Source: Bradyrhizobium diazoefficiens (GTDB lineage Bacteria; Pseudomonadota; Alphaproteobacteria; Rhizobiales; Xanthobacteraceae). From it: a DNA stretch of 64,000 nucleotides. Position 1 is the stretch's first letter. Every line of letters begins with the position of its first letter. The position numbers and the translations under genes are program-made. The stretch lies in contig NZ_JAFCJE010000004.1 of NCBI RefSeq assembly GCF_018131185.1, forward strand, positions 372,001-436,000, in the 5' to 3' direction. Positions 16,335 through 25,219 of the stretch are shown piece after piece. Under the pieces are notes generated by a model. It was not told the DNA's origin. It made no database searches and was given only the letters and a program-made list of their open reading frames with translations.

Positions 16335-18143
16335 ATGAATATGGCCACGACCGATACGCCGAAACCCGAGACGAAGTTCGATGCGGAAGCCTTCGCGATG
16401 AATGTCGCGCGGGCGATGGAGAGCGGCGGCAAGGCGCTCGCCGCTTACCTCAAGCCGCGCGAGAGCGGCGAGGTGCAGGATCGCCCGCCGGCCGAGCTTG
16501 CCGAGGTGGTCAAGACCTTCACGTCGGTCGCCGAATATTGGTTGTCGGATACGTCCCGTTCGTCCGATCTGCAGATCAAGCTAGCCAAGGACTATCTCGA
16601 CCTCTGGGGCTCGGCGGCGCGCCGCATGGCCGGCCAGGACGCCCCGCCCGCGATCGCGCCCTCCCCGCGCGACAAGCGCTTTGCCGACCCGGAATGGAAA
16701 TCGAACCAGTTCTTCGACTTCGTCATGCAGCTCTATCTGCTTACGGCCAAATGGGCGCAGGAACTGGTGCGCGATGCCGATGGGCTCGATCCGCAGACCC
16801 GCCGCAAGGCGGAGTTCTACGTCCAGCAGGTCATTAACGCGCTGTCGCCGTCCAACTTCGTGCTGACCAATCCGGAGGTGCTGCGCGAGACTGTGGCGAG
16901 CAGCGGCGAAAATCTCGCGCGCGGCCTGACGATGCTGGCCGAGGACATCGCGGCCGGCAAGGGCATGCTGAAGATCCGCCAGTCCAATCCGGACAATCTC
17001 GTCGTCGGCGTCAACATGGCGACGACGCCGGGCAAGGTGATCTACCAGAACGAGATCATGCAGCTGATCCAGTATTCGCCGACCACGGAGCGCGTGCTGC
17101 GCACCCCGCTCCTGATCGTGCCGCCCTGGATCAACAAGTTCTACATCCTCGATCTCAAGCCGGAGAAATCCTACATCAAGTGGTGCGTCGACCAGGGCAT
17201 CACCGTGTTCGTGATCTCATGGGTCAATCCCGACAAGCGGCTCGGCAACAAGAGCTGGGAAGACTACATGAAGCAAGGCCCGCTCACGGCGATGGACGTG
17301 ATCGAGAAGATCACCGGCGAGATGAAGGTGCACACCGCCGGCTATTGCGTCGGCGGCACGATGCTGGCGACCACGCTGGCCTGGCTCGCCGAGAAGCGTC
17401 GCCAGCGCGTGGCGTCCGCGACGTTCTTCGCCGCGCAGGTCGACTTCACCCATGCCGGCGATCTCCTCGTGTTCGTCGACGAGGAGCAGATCGCATCGCT
17501 CGAACAGGACATGAAGACGGCCGGCGTGCTCGAAGGCTCGAAGATGGCGATGGCCTTCAACATGCTCCGCTCCAACGATCTGATCTGGTCCTACGTCGTC
17601 AGCAACTATCTGAAGGGCCAGCAGCCGAGCGCGTTCGATCTGTTGCACTGGAATTCCGATGCGACGCGCATGACCGCGTCGAACCATTCCTATTATTTGC
17701 GCAACTGCTATCTGGAGAACCGGCTCTCCACGGGCACGATGGTGCTCGACAACACGTTGCTCGATCTCTCCAAGGTCAAGGTGCCCGTCTACAACCTCGC
17801 CACACGCGAGGACCACATCGCGCCGGCGGAATCGGTGCTGTACGGCTCGCAGTTCTTCGGCGGCCCGGTGAAATACGTGTTGTCGGGCTCGGGCCACATC
17901 GCCGGCGTGGTCAATCCGCCGGCCTCGAACAAGTATCAGTACTGGACCAACGACAACATCAAGGACGTCAACGTCGCGCAGTGGATGAAGGACGCCGTGG
18001 AGCACAAGGGCTCGTGGTGGCCGGACTGGCGTGAATGGCTGCGCGGAATCGATCCGGAGGAAGTCCCGGCGCGCAGCGTCGGCAGCGACGCCCTGCCCCC
18101 GATCGAGGACGCCCCCGGCAGCTATGTCAGGGTCCGCGCATAG
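16335..18143 (+). CDS. phaC: Class I poly(3-hydroxyalkanoate) synthase
   Basis: The 602-residue enzyme polymerises (R)-3-hydroxyacyl-CoA, mainly hydroxybutyryl-CoA, into cytoplasmic storage granules. The lipase-like box GYCVGG carries the catalytic Cys338; the partner Asp lies in REDHIAPAES and the His in GSGHIAGVVNPP. Length and the N-terminal domain (residues 1-200) match class I, single-subunit synthases. Translation begins at 16335 or two codons later (ATG AAT ATG). The gene stands alone: no phaA, phaB or phasin gene is adjacent. A PhaR-like palindrome lies upstream. Confidence 0.95.
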   Translation: MNMATTDTPKPETKFDAEAFAMNVARAMESGGKALAAYLKPRESGEVQDRPPAELAEVVKTFTSVAEYWLSDTSRSSDLQIKLAKDYLDLWGSAARRMAGQDAPPAIAPSPRDKRFADPEWKSNQFFDFVMQLYLLTAKWAQELVRDADGLDPQTRRKAEFYVQQVINALSPSNFVLTNPEVLRETVASSGENLARGLTMLAEDIAAGKGMLKIRQSNPDNLVVGVNMATTPGKVIYQNEIMQLIQYSPTTERVLRTPLLIVPPWINKFYILDLKPEKSYIKWCVDQGITVFVISWVNPDKRLGNKSWEDYMKQGPLTAMDVIEKITGEMKVHTAGYCVGGTMLATTLAWLAEKRRQRVASATFFAAQVDFTHAGDLLVFVDEEQIASLEQDMKTAGVLEGSKMAMAFNMLRSNDLIWSYVVSNYLKGQQPSAFDLLHWNSDATRMTASNHSYYLRNCYLENRLSTGTMVLDNTLLDLSKVKVPVYNLATREDHIAPAESVLYGSQFFGGPVKYVLSGSGHIAGVVNPPASNKYQYWTNDNIKDVNVAQWMKDAVEHKGSWWPDWREWLRGIDPEEVPARSVGSDALPPIEDAPGSYVRVRA

Positions 18144-18207
18144 CGGAATCTTCCGCGCTTTTGTATAGACTCGGCGCTCAACGCAGCGACGACAGAGAGG
18201 ATCGACC

Positions 18208-18606
18208 ATGACGCGCGAATTGTTCTGGCTGACACTGACGGTGATCCTGACCGGGATCCTCTGGATTCCCTACACCATCAACCGCTGCCAGGTCCGCGGC
18301 CTCACTGGCGCGATGGCCAATCCCTCGCGCGGCGACAAGCCGCAATCGGAATGGGCGAACCGCCTGATGTTCGCGCACGACAACGCGGTCGAGAACCTCG
18401 TGCTCTTTGCACCGCTGGTCTTGATCCTCAACGCGATCGACTATTCCACCAAATGGACCGTGCTGGCCTGCGCCGTCTATTTCTGGTCGCGCGTCGCGCA
18501 TCTGATCGTCTATGCGCTCGGCATCCCGGTGTTCCGCACCCTCGCCTTCACCGTTGGCTTCCTCGCCCAGGCCGTGCTGGCATTGGCGATCTTCAAGGTG
18601 TTCTGA
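18208..18606 (+). CDS. MAPEG-family membrane protein
   Basis: The 132-residue protein has four predicted helices: residues 5-24, 66-82, 85-105 and 110-130. The loop RLMFAHDNAVENLVLFAP matches the MAPEG family (glutathione transferase/eicosanoid-type membrane proteins), where the E-N pair lies in the glutathione site. Bacterial members of this group are mostly uncharacterised. AGAGAGGATCGACC precedes the ATG. It follows phaC by 64 bp on the same strand and may be read from the same transcript, but no functional link is evident. Confidence 0.8.
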   Translation: MTRELFWLTLTVILTGILWIPYTINRCQVRGLTGAMANPSRGDKPQSEWANRLMFAHDNAVENLVLFAPLVLILNAIDYSTKWTVLACAVYFWSRVAHLIVYALGIPVFRTLAFTVGFLAQAVLALAIFKVF

Positions 18607-18610
18607 ACCA

Positions 18611-18754
18611 GTGTCCCGGACGCGCGGAGCGCGAGCCGGGACCCAGAAGGCTGCAATCGAAACAAGCAAGAATAGGCCCCGGCTCTGCAGCGCATCACCG
18701 CACCGGACGATGCTTCAACATCGCCGGGGAAGTGCCGCGCTGAGTCCGGGGCAC
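18611..18754. repeat. Palindrome-ended intergenic element, family D
   Basis: GTGTCCCGGAC at the left and GTCCGGGGCAC at the right are inverted copies with one mismatch. The interior contains a smaller hairpin (CGCGCGGAGCGCG). The element fills the space between the converging MAPEG and argC genes, where it may serve as a two-way transcript end. Confidence 0.65.
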
Positions 18755-18760
18755 AAAGCC

Positions 18761-19744
18761 CTACGCCTCCGGCAATCCAAGCATCAGCCGCATGTTCTGC
18801 ACGGCGGCGCCTGAGGCACCCTTGCCGAGATTGTCGAGCCGCGCGACCAGCACGGCCTGATGATATTTGTCGCTGGCGAAGACGTAGAGCTCGAGCATGT
18901 TGGTCTCGTTGAGCGCCTCCGGCTCGATCCGGCCGCCCTTGCTCGCCTCGTTCTGGAGCGGCATCACCGAGACGTATTTCGAGCCGGCGTAGCGCTTTGC
19001 CAGCGCGGCCTGGAGGTCTGCGCCACCGGGCTTGCCCGGCAAGGTGTCGAGCTGCAGCGGCACCGAGACCAGCATGCCCTGCCGGTAATTGCCGACAGAG
19101 GGAATGAAGATCGGGCGCCGCGTCAGGTTCGAATAGAGCTGCATCTCCGGCAGATGCTTGTGCTCGAAGCCGAGACCGTAGAGCTCGAAGGACGGCGCGC
19201 TGCCGTCCTCGAAGCTTGCGATCATCGACTTGCCCCCGCCGGAATAGCCGCTCACCGCGTTGACCGTGACGGGATAATCAGGCGGCAACAGGCCGGCATC
19301 GACGAGCGGCCGCAGCAGCGCGATCGCGCCGGTCGGATAGCAGCCGGGATTGGAGACCTTCCTGGCGGCCTTGATCTTGCCGGCCTGGTCGGCCGTCAGC
19401 TCGGGAAAGCCGTAGGCCCAATCGGGCGCGACCCGATAGGCGGTGGAAGCATCCAGCACCTTCGGCGCCGACGTGCCCATGCTGTCGACCAGCGCAACGG
19501 TTTCCTTGGCGGCATCGTCGGGCAGACAGAGAATGACGAGGTCCACCTCCTCCATCAGCGCCTTCTTGGCCGCGGGATCCTTGCGCTTGTCGTCGGGAAG
19601 CGTCTTCACGACCACGTCGTTCTGCAGCTTCAGCCGCTCGTTGATGCCGAGCCCGGTGGTGCCGGAGCCGCCGTCGACAAAGACGTTTGCGGGTTTCTTC
19701 GCCGCGCCCGTGATCGGGGCTTTCGTGGTCTCAGCGAGGCTCAT
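18761..19744 (-). CDS. argC: N-acetyl-gamma-glutamyl-phosphate reductase, type 2
   Basis: The 327-residue enzyme catalyses NADPH reduction of N-acetylglutamyl phosphate in arginine synthesis. The cofactor loop DGGSGTTGLGINERL (24-38) is the type 2 form, and the catalytic Cys135 lies in SNPGCYPTGA. Other family segments are GYSGGGKSM and HKHLPEMQ with the substrate-binding histidines. Length fits the short type 2 ArgC. Its start overlaps the stop of the PaiB-like gene (ATGA, 4 bp), implying translational coupling, though the two functions are not obviously related. Confidence 0.93.
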   Translation of the reverse strand: MSLAETTKAPITGAAKKPANVFVDGGSGTTGLGINERLKLQNDVVVKTLPDDKRKDPAAKKALMEEVDLVILCLPDDAAKETVALVDSMGTSAPKVLDASTAYRVAPDWAYGFPELTADQAGKIKAARKVSNPGCYPTGAIALLRPLVDAGLLPPDYPVTVNAVSGYSGGGKSMIASFEDGSAPSFELYGLGFEHKHLPEMQLYSNLTRRPIFIPSVGNYRQGMLVSVPLQLDTLPGKPGGADLQAALAKRYAGSKYVSVMPLQNEASKGGRIEPEALNETNMLELYVFASDKYHQAVLVARLDNLGKGASGAAVQNMRLMLGLPEA

Positions 19745-20406
19745 GACGCGCTCCTTTCGAGCTTGTTCGTGTCGTGTTCAAAAACTTGCGGCCTGGTCTG
19801 CCGCATCAACTCCGAGATCTGCTTCGCGTCGGCATCGCCGGCGCCGAGTGCATTTGCGATCGCCGCATAATCGGCGTCGGATTTGTGCTGGTTGAGCTTG
19901 AAGCTGCCTTCGACCTCTTCAACATTCATCACCAGACCCACGATCGCCTTCTTCATCGCTTCGAGCCGGCCCGCCGTCATCTTGCCCGACGTCCACGGCT
20001 TCTTCGGCAGCAGCCAGTGCTCGAACTTGTCGCTGAGCGTGTCGATCTGCACCGACAGCTCGTCGTCCGACAACGGCCGCACCGGCCCGCTCAGATGCAC
20101 CGACTGGTAAAGCCAGGTCGGCACCTGGTCCGGCGAGACGTACCAGTCCGGCGATACATAGGCATCGGGGCCGTTGACCGCGAGCAACCAGGACGCTTCG
20201 CCCCCGGCAAGCTTTAGCAGCGGATTGTGACGGGCGACATGAAAGGCGGCCTGCGGCGTGCCGTCGGCAGCGTAGGTCAGATAGAACGGCAGCGGGGAAG
20301 CGACCGGCTTCTTTCCGTCGAAGGCGCAGATGGTGCCGAAGCCGCGCTCCTCTGCGAACTTCAGGCTCGCGGCGCGGTCCTGCTTGAAAAAGGGTGGCGT
20401 GTACAT
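19741..20406 (-). CDS. PaiB-like FMN-binding protein
   Basis: The 221-residue protein begins MYTPPFFKQDRAASLKFAEE and carries the split-barrel FMN-binding fold, with PFYLTYAADGTPQAAFHVARHNP and WLYQSVHLSGPVRPL as in PaiB. Bacillus PaiB was described as a negative regulator of sporulation and protease genes; most homologues are uncharacterised flavoproteins, so a regulatory role is not proven here. AGGAGA precedes the ATG. It is the first gene of a pair with argC. The 224 bp upstream hold nothing I recognise. Confidence 0.85.
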   Translation of the reverse strand: MYTPPFFKQDRAASLKFAEERGFGTICAFDGKKPVASPLPFYLTYAADGTPQAAFHVARHNPLLKLAGGEASWLLAVNGPDAYVSPDWYVSPDQVPTWLYQSVHLSGPVRPLSDDELSVQIDTLSDKFEHWLLPKKPWTSGKMTAGRLEAMKKAIVGLVMNVEEVEGSFKLNQHKSDADYAAIANALGAGDADAKQISELMRQTRPQVFEHDTNKLERSAS

Positions 20407-20630
20407 CGTGGTCTCCTGCTGGGCCTCCGTGGGGGCCGCCGGATCAGATCGCGCTGACAGGAGAGAGAATGCCGCGGATCGGATCCAGCGGCAAAGACGA
20501 TGATCTCAAACGCGATCGACCGCCCAAACCGCAAGACTGCGGCGGCGGCGACGGGCGAACAGGATGGTCGCGGCGTTGATCATGGCGCGGGGCTATAAGG
20601 CCAGATCCGGTTCCCGTCAAGGTTTGGGCG

Positions 20631-21161
20631 TCAGATCACCCGCCAGATCCACTCCATGATCTTGGCGAGCACGTCCCCGAACAGCAGCAGTACGGCCGAC
20701 CAGACCAGCGCGGAGACGAAATTGGCGACCTGGAAACTCCAATAGGGCATCTCGAAGATGCCGGCCGCGAGCGGCACCGAGGCGCGCAAGGGACCGAAGA
20801 ACCGGCCGATGAAGATGCTGGGCACGCCCCATCTGCGCACGAAAGCCTCGCCCCTGGGCAGGAGTCCCGGATAGCGCGACAGCGGCCACATCTCGGCGAC
20901 CTTCTCCTTGTAGCGGAAGCCGAACCAGTAGGAGACCCAGTCGCCCAGCGCCGCGCCGAGGCCGCCGGCGATCCAGACCGGATAGAAGTTGATGCCGCTC
21001 GCCCCGATGAGCGCCCCGATTCCCACCAGCGCACCCCAGGCCGGGACCAGCAGCGAGATGAAGGCGAGCGATTCTCCGAAAGCGAGCAGGAACACGATCG
21101 GAGCCGCCCAGGCCTGGTGAACGCGCACGAATTCGGCCAGGGCGTGCGCAAACTGCTCCAT
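20631..21161 (-). CDS. DedA-family membrane protein
   Basis: The 176-residue protein has the DedA/SNARE-associated pattern: a re-entrant segment with FGESLAFISLLVPAWGALVG (residues about 28-47), then GAALGDWVSYWFGFRY, and the family signature FIGRFFGPLRASVPLAAG. DedA proteins are inner-membrane transporters or scramblases linked to undecaprenyl phosphate or phospholipid recycling and to membrane-potential homeostasis. GGAAGG precedes the ATG at 21161. It is divergent from parE with a 271-bp gap. Confidence 0.88.
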   Translation of the reverse strand: MEQFAHALAEFVRVHQAWAAPIVFLLAFGESLAFISLLVPAWGALVGIGALIGASGINFYPVWIAGGLGAALGDWVSYWFGFRYKEKVAEMWPLSRYPGLLPRGEAFVRRWGVPSIFIGRFFGPLRASVPLAAGIFEMPYWSFQVANFVSALVWSAVLLLFGDVLAKIMEWIWRVI

Positions 21162-21432
21162 CAAAAATAGCCTTCCCGCCCCGTCTCAAGGTGCTGCGAT
21201 GAAAAAGACTGGTAAGCCAAGGACTTGTGTGACATCAAGTCACAAAGCCCGCCTCACGCAGACCGGCAGGTCAATTTGCCGGGAATTTGGAGGGGGTGCG
21301 GCGTAAAATCGCCGGGATTGGCCCCCAACGACACCGCCCGGCCCGCCCTGCGATAACCTTTCCAAGTCAGAAGTGGCATAGTCGGCCTCATCGATTCGCC
21401 GCCCAAGCGGCCCTCAAAGCGCATCAAGATAT

Positions 21433-23475
21433 ATGTCCAAGCAGTTGAAGCCCAAAGCAAAAGACGACTTTTTCGGCGGCGACGAGCCGAAACCCCGCGC
21501 CGCCAAGGCGGCGCCGCGCGCGGGCGGCGGGGAAGCTGACTACACCGCGGCCGACATCGAGGTGCTCGAAGGCCTGGAACCGGTGCGACGCCGGCCGGGC
21601 ATGTATATCGGCGGCACCGATGAGAAGGCGTTGCATCATCTGTTCGCCGAAGTCATCGACAACTCGATGGACGAGGCGCTGGCCGGACACGCGACGTTCA
21701 TCGGAGTCGAACTCAGTGCAGACGGGTTCCTCACCGTCACCGACAACGGCCGCGGCATCCCGATCGATCCTCATCCGAAATTCCCGAAGAAGTCGGCGCT
21801 CGAAGTCATCATGTGCACGCTGCATTCGGGCGGCAAGTTCGACTCCAAGGTCTACGAGACATCAGGCGGTCTGCACGGCGTCGGCATCTCCGTGGTGAAT
21901 GCCCTCTCCTCGCGTCTCGAGGTCGAGGTCGCGCGCGGCCAGAAGCTGCACCGCATGATCTTCGAGCGCGGCCATCCCAAGGGCAAGCTCGAGGATCTCG
22001 GCAAGGTCAACAACCGCCGCGGCACGCGCGTGCGCTTCAAGCCCGACACCGACATCTTCGGCGCCAAGGCCGCGTTCAAGCCGCAGCGCCTGTTCAAGAT
22101 GACGCGCTCGAAGGCGTATCTGTTCGGCGGCGTCGAGATCCGCTGGAACTGCGCGCCCGACCTGCTCAAGGGCATCGAGGATGTACCGGCCGAAGCGACG
22201 TTCCACTTCCCGGGCGGCCTCAAGGACTATCTGGCGGCTGCGATCCACGCCGACACGCTGGTGCATCCCGACATCTTCTCCGGCAAGTCGGGCCGCAACG
22301 GTGCGCACGGCGCCTGCGAATGGGCGGTGGCGTGGACGGCGGATGCGGATGGCTTCCTCTCCTCCTACACCAACACCGTGCCGACGCCGGACGGCGGCAC
22401 GCATGAGTCCGGCCTGCGCAGCGCGCTTCTGCGTGGCCTGAAGGATCACGCCGAGCGCGTCGGCCAGGGCAAGCGTGCAGCCTCCATCACCTCCGAAGAC
22501 GTGATGGTGGGTGCGGCCGTGATGCTCTCGGTGTTCGTGCGCGAGCCCGAATTCCAGGGCCAGACCAAGGATCGGCTTGCCACCGCCGAGGCGCAGCGCA
22601 TCGTCGAGCAGGCGATCAAGGATCCGTTCGACCATTGGCTGTCGGGCAATCCGAACATGGCCAACAGGCTGCTCGACTTCGTGGTCGACCGCGCCGAGGA
22701 GCGGCTGCGGCGCCGCCAGGAGAAGGAGACAGCGCGCAAGACGGCCGGAAAGAAGCTGCGCCTGCCCGGCAAGCTCGCCGACTGCACCGACGCCGGCACC
22801 GACGGCTCGGAGCTGTTCATCGTCGAGGGTGACTCGGCCGGCGGCAGCGCCAAGCAGGCGCGTGACCGCAAGACCCAGGCCGTGCTGCCGCTGCGCGGAA
22901 AAATCCTCAACGTGGCGTCCGCCGGCAAGGACAAGCTGACGGCCAATGCCCAGCTCTCCGACCTCGTGCAGGCGATCGGCTGCGGCCAACTCCTGCATTA
23001 CCGCGAAGAGGATCTGCGCTATCAGCGCATCATCATCATGACCGACGCAGACGTCGACGGCGCCCACATCGCCTCGCTCCTGATCACCTTCTTCTACCGG
23101 CAGATGCCGCGGCTGATCGACGAGGGCCACCTCTTCCTCGCGGTGCCACCGCTCTACAAGCTGACCCACGGCTCCAAATCGGTCTATGCGCGCGACGACA
23201 AGCACAAGGAGGCGTTGCTCAAGAGCGAGTTCAACGCCAACGCCAAGGTCGAGGTGAACCGCTTCAAAGGCCTCGGCGAGATGATGCCGGCGCAGCTCAA
23301 GGAAACCACGATGGACCCGCGCAAGCGCACGCTGCTCAAGGTGGTCCTGCTTGCCGACGATCGCGACACCACGGCCGATTCGGTGGAGCGCCTCATGGGC
23401 ACCAAGGCCGAGGCACGCTTCGCCTTCATCTCGGACAAGGCCGAGTTTGCCAGCGAGGAATTGCTGGACGTGTAG
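21433..23475 (+). CDS. parE: DNA topoisomerase IV subunit B
   Basis: The 680-residue ATPase subunit pairs with ParC to unlink daughter chromosomes. It shows the GHKL ATP site (DNSMDEALAGH, DNGRGIP, GGLHGVGISVVNA), a transducer domain, and the TOPRIM motifs EGDSAGG (Glu465) and TDADVDGAHIASLL. PLRGKILNV and the C-terminal DPRKRTL box are typical. Its length and lack of the long GyrB insert favour ParE over GyrB. The N-terminus has a Lys/Ala-rich lead of about 35 residues. A strong terminator lies 28 bp after the stop. parC is not in the window. Confidence 0.95.
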   Translation: MSKQLKPKAKDDFFGGDEPKPRAAKAAPRAGGGEADYTAADIEVLEGLEPVRRRPGMYIGGTDEKALHHLFAEVIDNSMDEALAGHATFIGVELSADGFLTVTDNGRGIPIDPHPKFPKKSALEVIMCTLHSGGKFDSKVYETSGGLHGVGISVVNALSSRLEVEVARGQKLHRMIFERGHPKGKLEDLGKVNNRRGTRVRFKPDTDIFGAKAAFKPQRLFKMTRSKAYLFGGVEIRWNCAPDLLKGIEDVPAEATFHFPGGLKDYLAAAIHADTLVHPDIFSGKSGRNGAHGACEWAVAWTADADGFLSSYTNTVPTPDGGTHESGLRSALLRGLKDHAERVGQGKRAASITSEDVMVGAAVMLSVFVREPEFQGQTKDRLATAEAQRIVEQAIKDPFDHWLSGNPNMANRLLDFVVDRAEERLRRRQEKETARKTAGKKLRLPGKLADCTDAGTDGSELFIVEGDSAGGSAKQARDRKTQAVLPLRGKILNVASAGKDKLTANAQLSDLVQAIGCGQLLHYREEDLRYQRIIIMTDADVDGAHIASLLITFFYRQMPRLIDEGHLFLAVPPLYKLTHGSKSVYARDDKHKEALLKSEFNANAKVEVNRFKGLGEMMPAQLKETTMDPRKRTLLKVVLLADDRDTTADSVERLMGTKAEARFAFISDKAEFASEELLDV

Positions 23476-23503
23476 AGCCCTCGGGGCCGTCTACTCCGTT
23501 CGG

Positions 23504-23534
23504 GAGCCTCGGCGGGAGCCGGGGCTCTTTTTAT
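23504..23534 (+). terminator. Rho-independent terminator after parE
   Basis: GAGCCTCGG pairs with CCGGGGCTC (one G-T pair) around a 6-nt loop and is followed by TTTTTATTT. It ends the parE transcript. Confidence 0.85.
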
Positions 23535-23920
23535 TTGTGGGGACCCCGCCTGTTTATCGATAAGGCCTGCAGATGGTCCGCACGGCCTTGAGCGATTCCC
23601 GGCTCCGCGAACGCGACTCGGCCAACGACTCACGGCGCTGAGGCTGAGGCGGGACTGCCGCCATTTCGGACAAGGCTCGATCTCCTAACGAAACCTTACC
23701 CGGACCCGAAACTTCGAAATTCACACAAGCTACTGATTTTGCATGGTTCTTTCTAATTTCGGGAGCTGCCCCTCGGACGCCCGCTCAGCGGCGTTTTCCG
23801 GCGACTGTGCCTAGCCGGCAACAGCATTTCGGCGAGAACCGTCTATAGTCCGGGCATCAGATGAAACGAACTTCAGTGCGCTCGCGCCTGCTACGACAGA
23901 CCAAGGTTGGGGATTTTGAC
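23535..23920. other. Gene-free stretch upstream of the outer-membrane protein gene
   Basis: These 386 bp between the parE terminator and the outer-membrane protein start hold no supported gene. The right half should contain the promoter and leader of that gene. An in-frame ATG at 23861 would extend the protein by 20 residues without making a signal peptide, so I treat it as leader. Confidence 0.5.
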
Positions 23921-24703
23921 ATGAAGAAGACTTTGCTCGCTCTGACCGCCGTTGCGGCGATGACCGGTTCGGCCTCGGCTGCCGACCTTGGCGCCCGTCC
24001 CTATGTGAAGGCTCCGATGCCGGCGCCCGTCGCCAACTGGACCGGCTTCTACGTCTTCGGCGGTGGTGGCGGTGGCCTCTCGAATGCCGACCAGAGCATT
24101 GTGGATACGGCCACCGGCACGCCGTTGACGATCACGCAGCGCCAGGGCGGTTCCGGCTGGTTTGGTACGGTCGGCGCTGGTTACGACTGGCAGTTCAGCG
24201 GCACCTGGGTCGCCGGTGTGTTTGGCGACGCTCAGTTCGGCAGCATCCGTTCCACCATCCAGGATCCGACCTTCGACATCACCGGTAACCAGAAGCTGGA
24301 AACCTCCTGGGCCGCGGGCGTCCGCCTCGGCTGGCTGGTCGCTCCGAACGTTCTCTCCTACGTCAACGGCGGTTACTCCGGCGCTCACTTCGGCCGCACC
24401 AACTTCACGACGCTCGGCGGTACCCCGGCCGGTGTTCACCTCAATGGCTACGATCGTCACGGCTGGTTCATCGGCGGCGGCGTCGAGAACAGCCTGAACA
24501 TCTTCGGCATCACCTCGCCCGGCTGGTTCATGAAGACTGAGTATCGTTCGGCTTTCTACGATACCAAGACCGAGGCCATTCGGTTTGATGGCACCGACGT
24601 CCCGACCATCAACAGCGTCCGCGCCAACAGCTGGAACCAGACGATCTCCACCTCGCTGGTCTACCGCTTCAACTGGACCGGTCCGGTCGTCGCGAAGTAC
24701 TGA
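23921..24703 (+). CDS. Outer-membrane beta-barrel protein (Omp25/RopB-like)
   Basis: The 260-residue protein has a signal peptide MKKTLLALTAVAAMTGSASA with cleavage before ADLGARP, then WTGFYVFGGGGGGLSN, the start of an 8-strand-type barrel. Alternating aromatic/polar strands continue to the final strand ISTSLVYRFNWTGPVVAKY, which ends near an aromatic residue as outer-membrane barrels do. Such proteins are abundant structural porin-like proteins in Rhizobiales. A second member lies at 26092-26856 with a nearly identical mature N-terminus. The stop codon is the first unit of a pentanucleotide repeat and is followed by a terminator. Confidence 0.88.
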   Translation: MKKTLLALTAVAAMTGSASAADLGARPYVKAPMPAPVANWTGFYVFGGGGGGLSNADQSIVDTATGTPLTITQRQGGSGWFGTVGAGYDWQFSGTWVAGVFGDAQFGSIRSTIQDPTFDITGNQKLETSWAAGVRLGWLVAPNVLSYVNGGYSGAHFGRTNFTTLGGTPAGVHLNGYDRHGWFIGGGVENSLNIFGITSPGWFMKTEYRSAFYDTKTEAIRFDGTDVPTINSVRANSWNQTISTSLVYRFNWTGPVVAKY

Positions 24704-24721
24704 TCTGATCTGATCTGATCT
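24701..24721. repeat. Pentanucleotide tandem repeat at a stop codon
   Basis: The TGATC unit is repeated four times beginning at the TGA stop codon of the outer-membrane protein gene. Changes in copy number would leave the protein unchanged because the stop is in the first unit. Confidence 0.85.
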
Positions 24722-24735
24722 CAAGATCAAACGTC

Positions 24736-24763
24736 AAAGCCCCGGCATCGCCCGGGGCTTTTT
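24736..24763 (+). terminator. Rho-independent terminator after the outer-membrane protein gene
   Basis: AAAGCCCCGG and CCGGGGCTTT form a stem with a short loop, followed by TTTTT. It lies 32 bp after the stop codon. Confidence 0.85.
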
Positions 24764-25012
24764 CGTTGTGGGTCTGTCGGCAGCCGATGCTCGCCTCCAA
24801 CGACCGTCCTCGGCGGTGAACCTCGCACAATATCGTCGATCGCCCTGCCCGCGCATCGCGACATCCGCCGGGATTCGCCTGCGACGGCTTCTGCCGGCGC
24901 CGGCGTTGTAACCGAACCAGAGCTGCGGTTACTGTGCGCCCCAAGCTTTCGAGACCACGGCCATCGTTGATGCCGCGAGTCGCGATGGAAGCAGATCGAT
25001 GGGGAGGAATGC
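24764..25012. other. Gene-free stretch upstream of the small membrane protein
   Basis: No supported gene lies here. It should hold the promoter of the 25013 gene. The overlapping short open frames on both strands lack ribosome-binding sites and protein character. Confidence 0.4.
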
Positions 25013-25198
25013 ATGCGCAGATTTCTGCTTGTAGCAGGCCTGTTTGCCCTCGCCGTCGGGCTGCTCTGGATCGGACAGGGCACGGGCACCGTTCCCTGGC
25101 CGCGATCGAGCTTCATGGTCAACCAGCTGCAATGGGCCGGCTATGGCGCCGCCATGGCCGGCTTCGGGCTGGTGCTGATCTGGCAGAGCAACCAATAG
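25013..25198 (+). CDS. Small two-helix membrane protein, unknown function
   Basis: The 61-residue protein begins MRRFLLVAGLFALAVGLLWI (first helix), has a short polar loop with TVPWPRSSFM, and a second helix WAGYGAAMAGFGLVLIW. A strong GGGGAGGAATGC precedes the ATG, so it is surely translated. The SDR gene starts 21 bp after its stop, suggesting co-transcription. I do not recognise a named family. Confidence 0.8.
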   Translation: MRRFLLVAGLFALAVGLLWIGQGTGTVPWPRSSFMVNQLQWAGYGAAMAGFGLVLIWQSNQ

Positions 25199-25219
25199 AA
25201 GAAACCAGGGAATACAAGC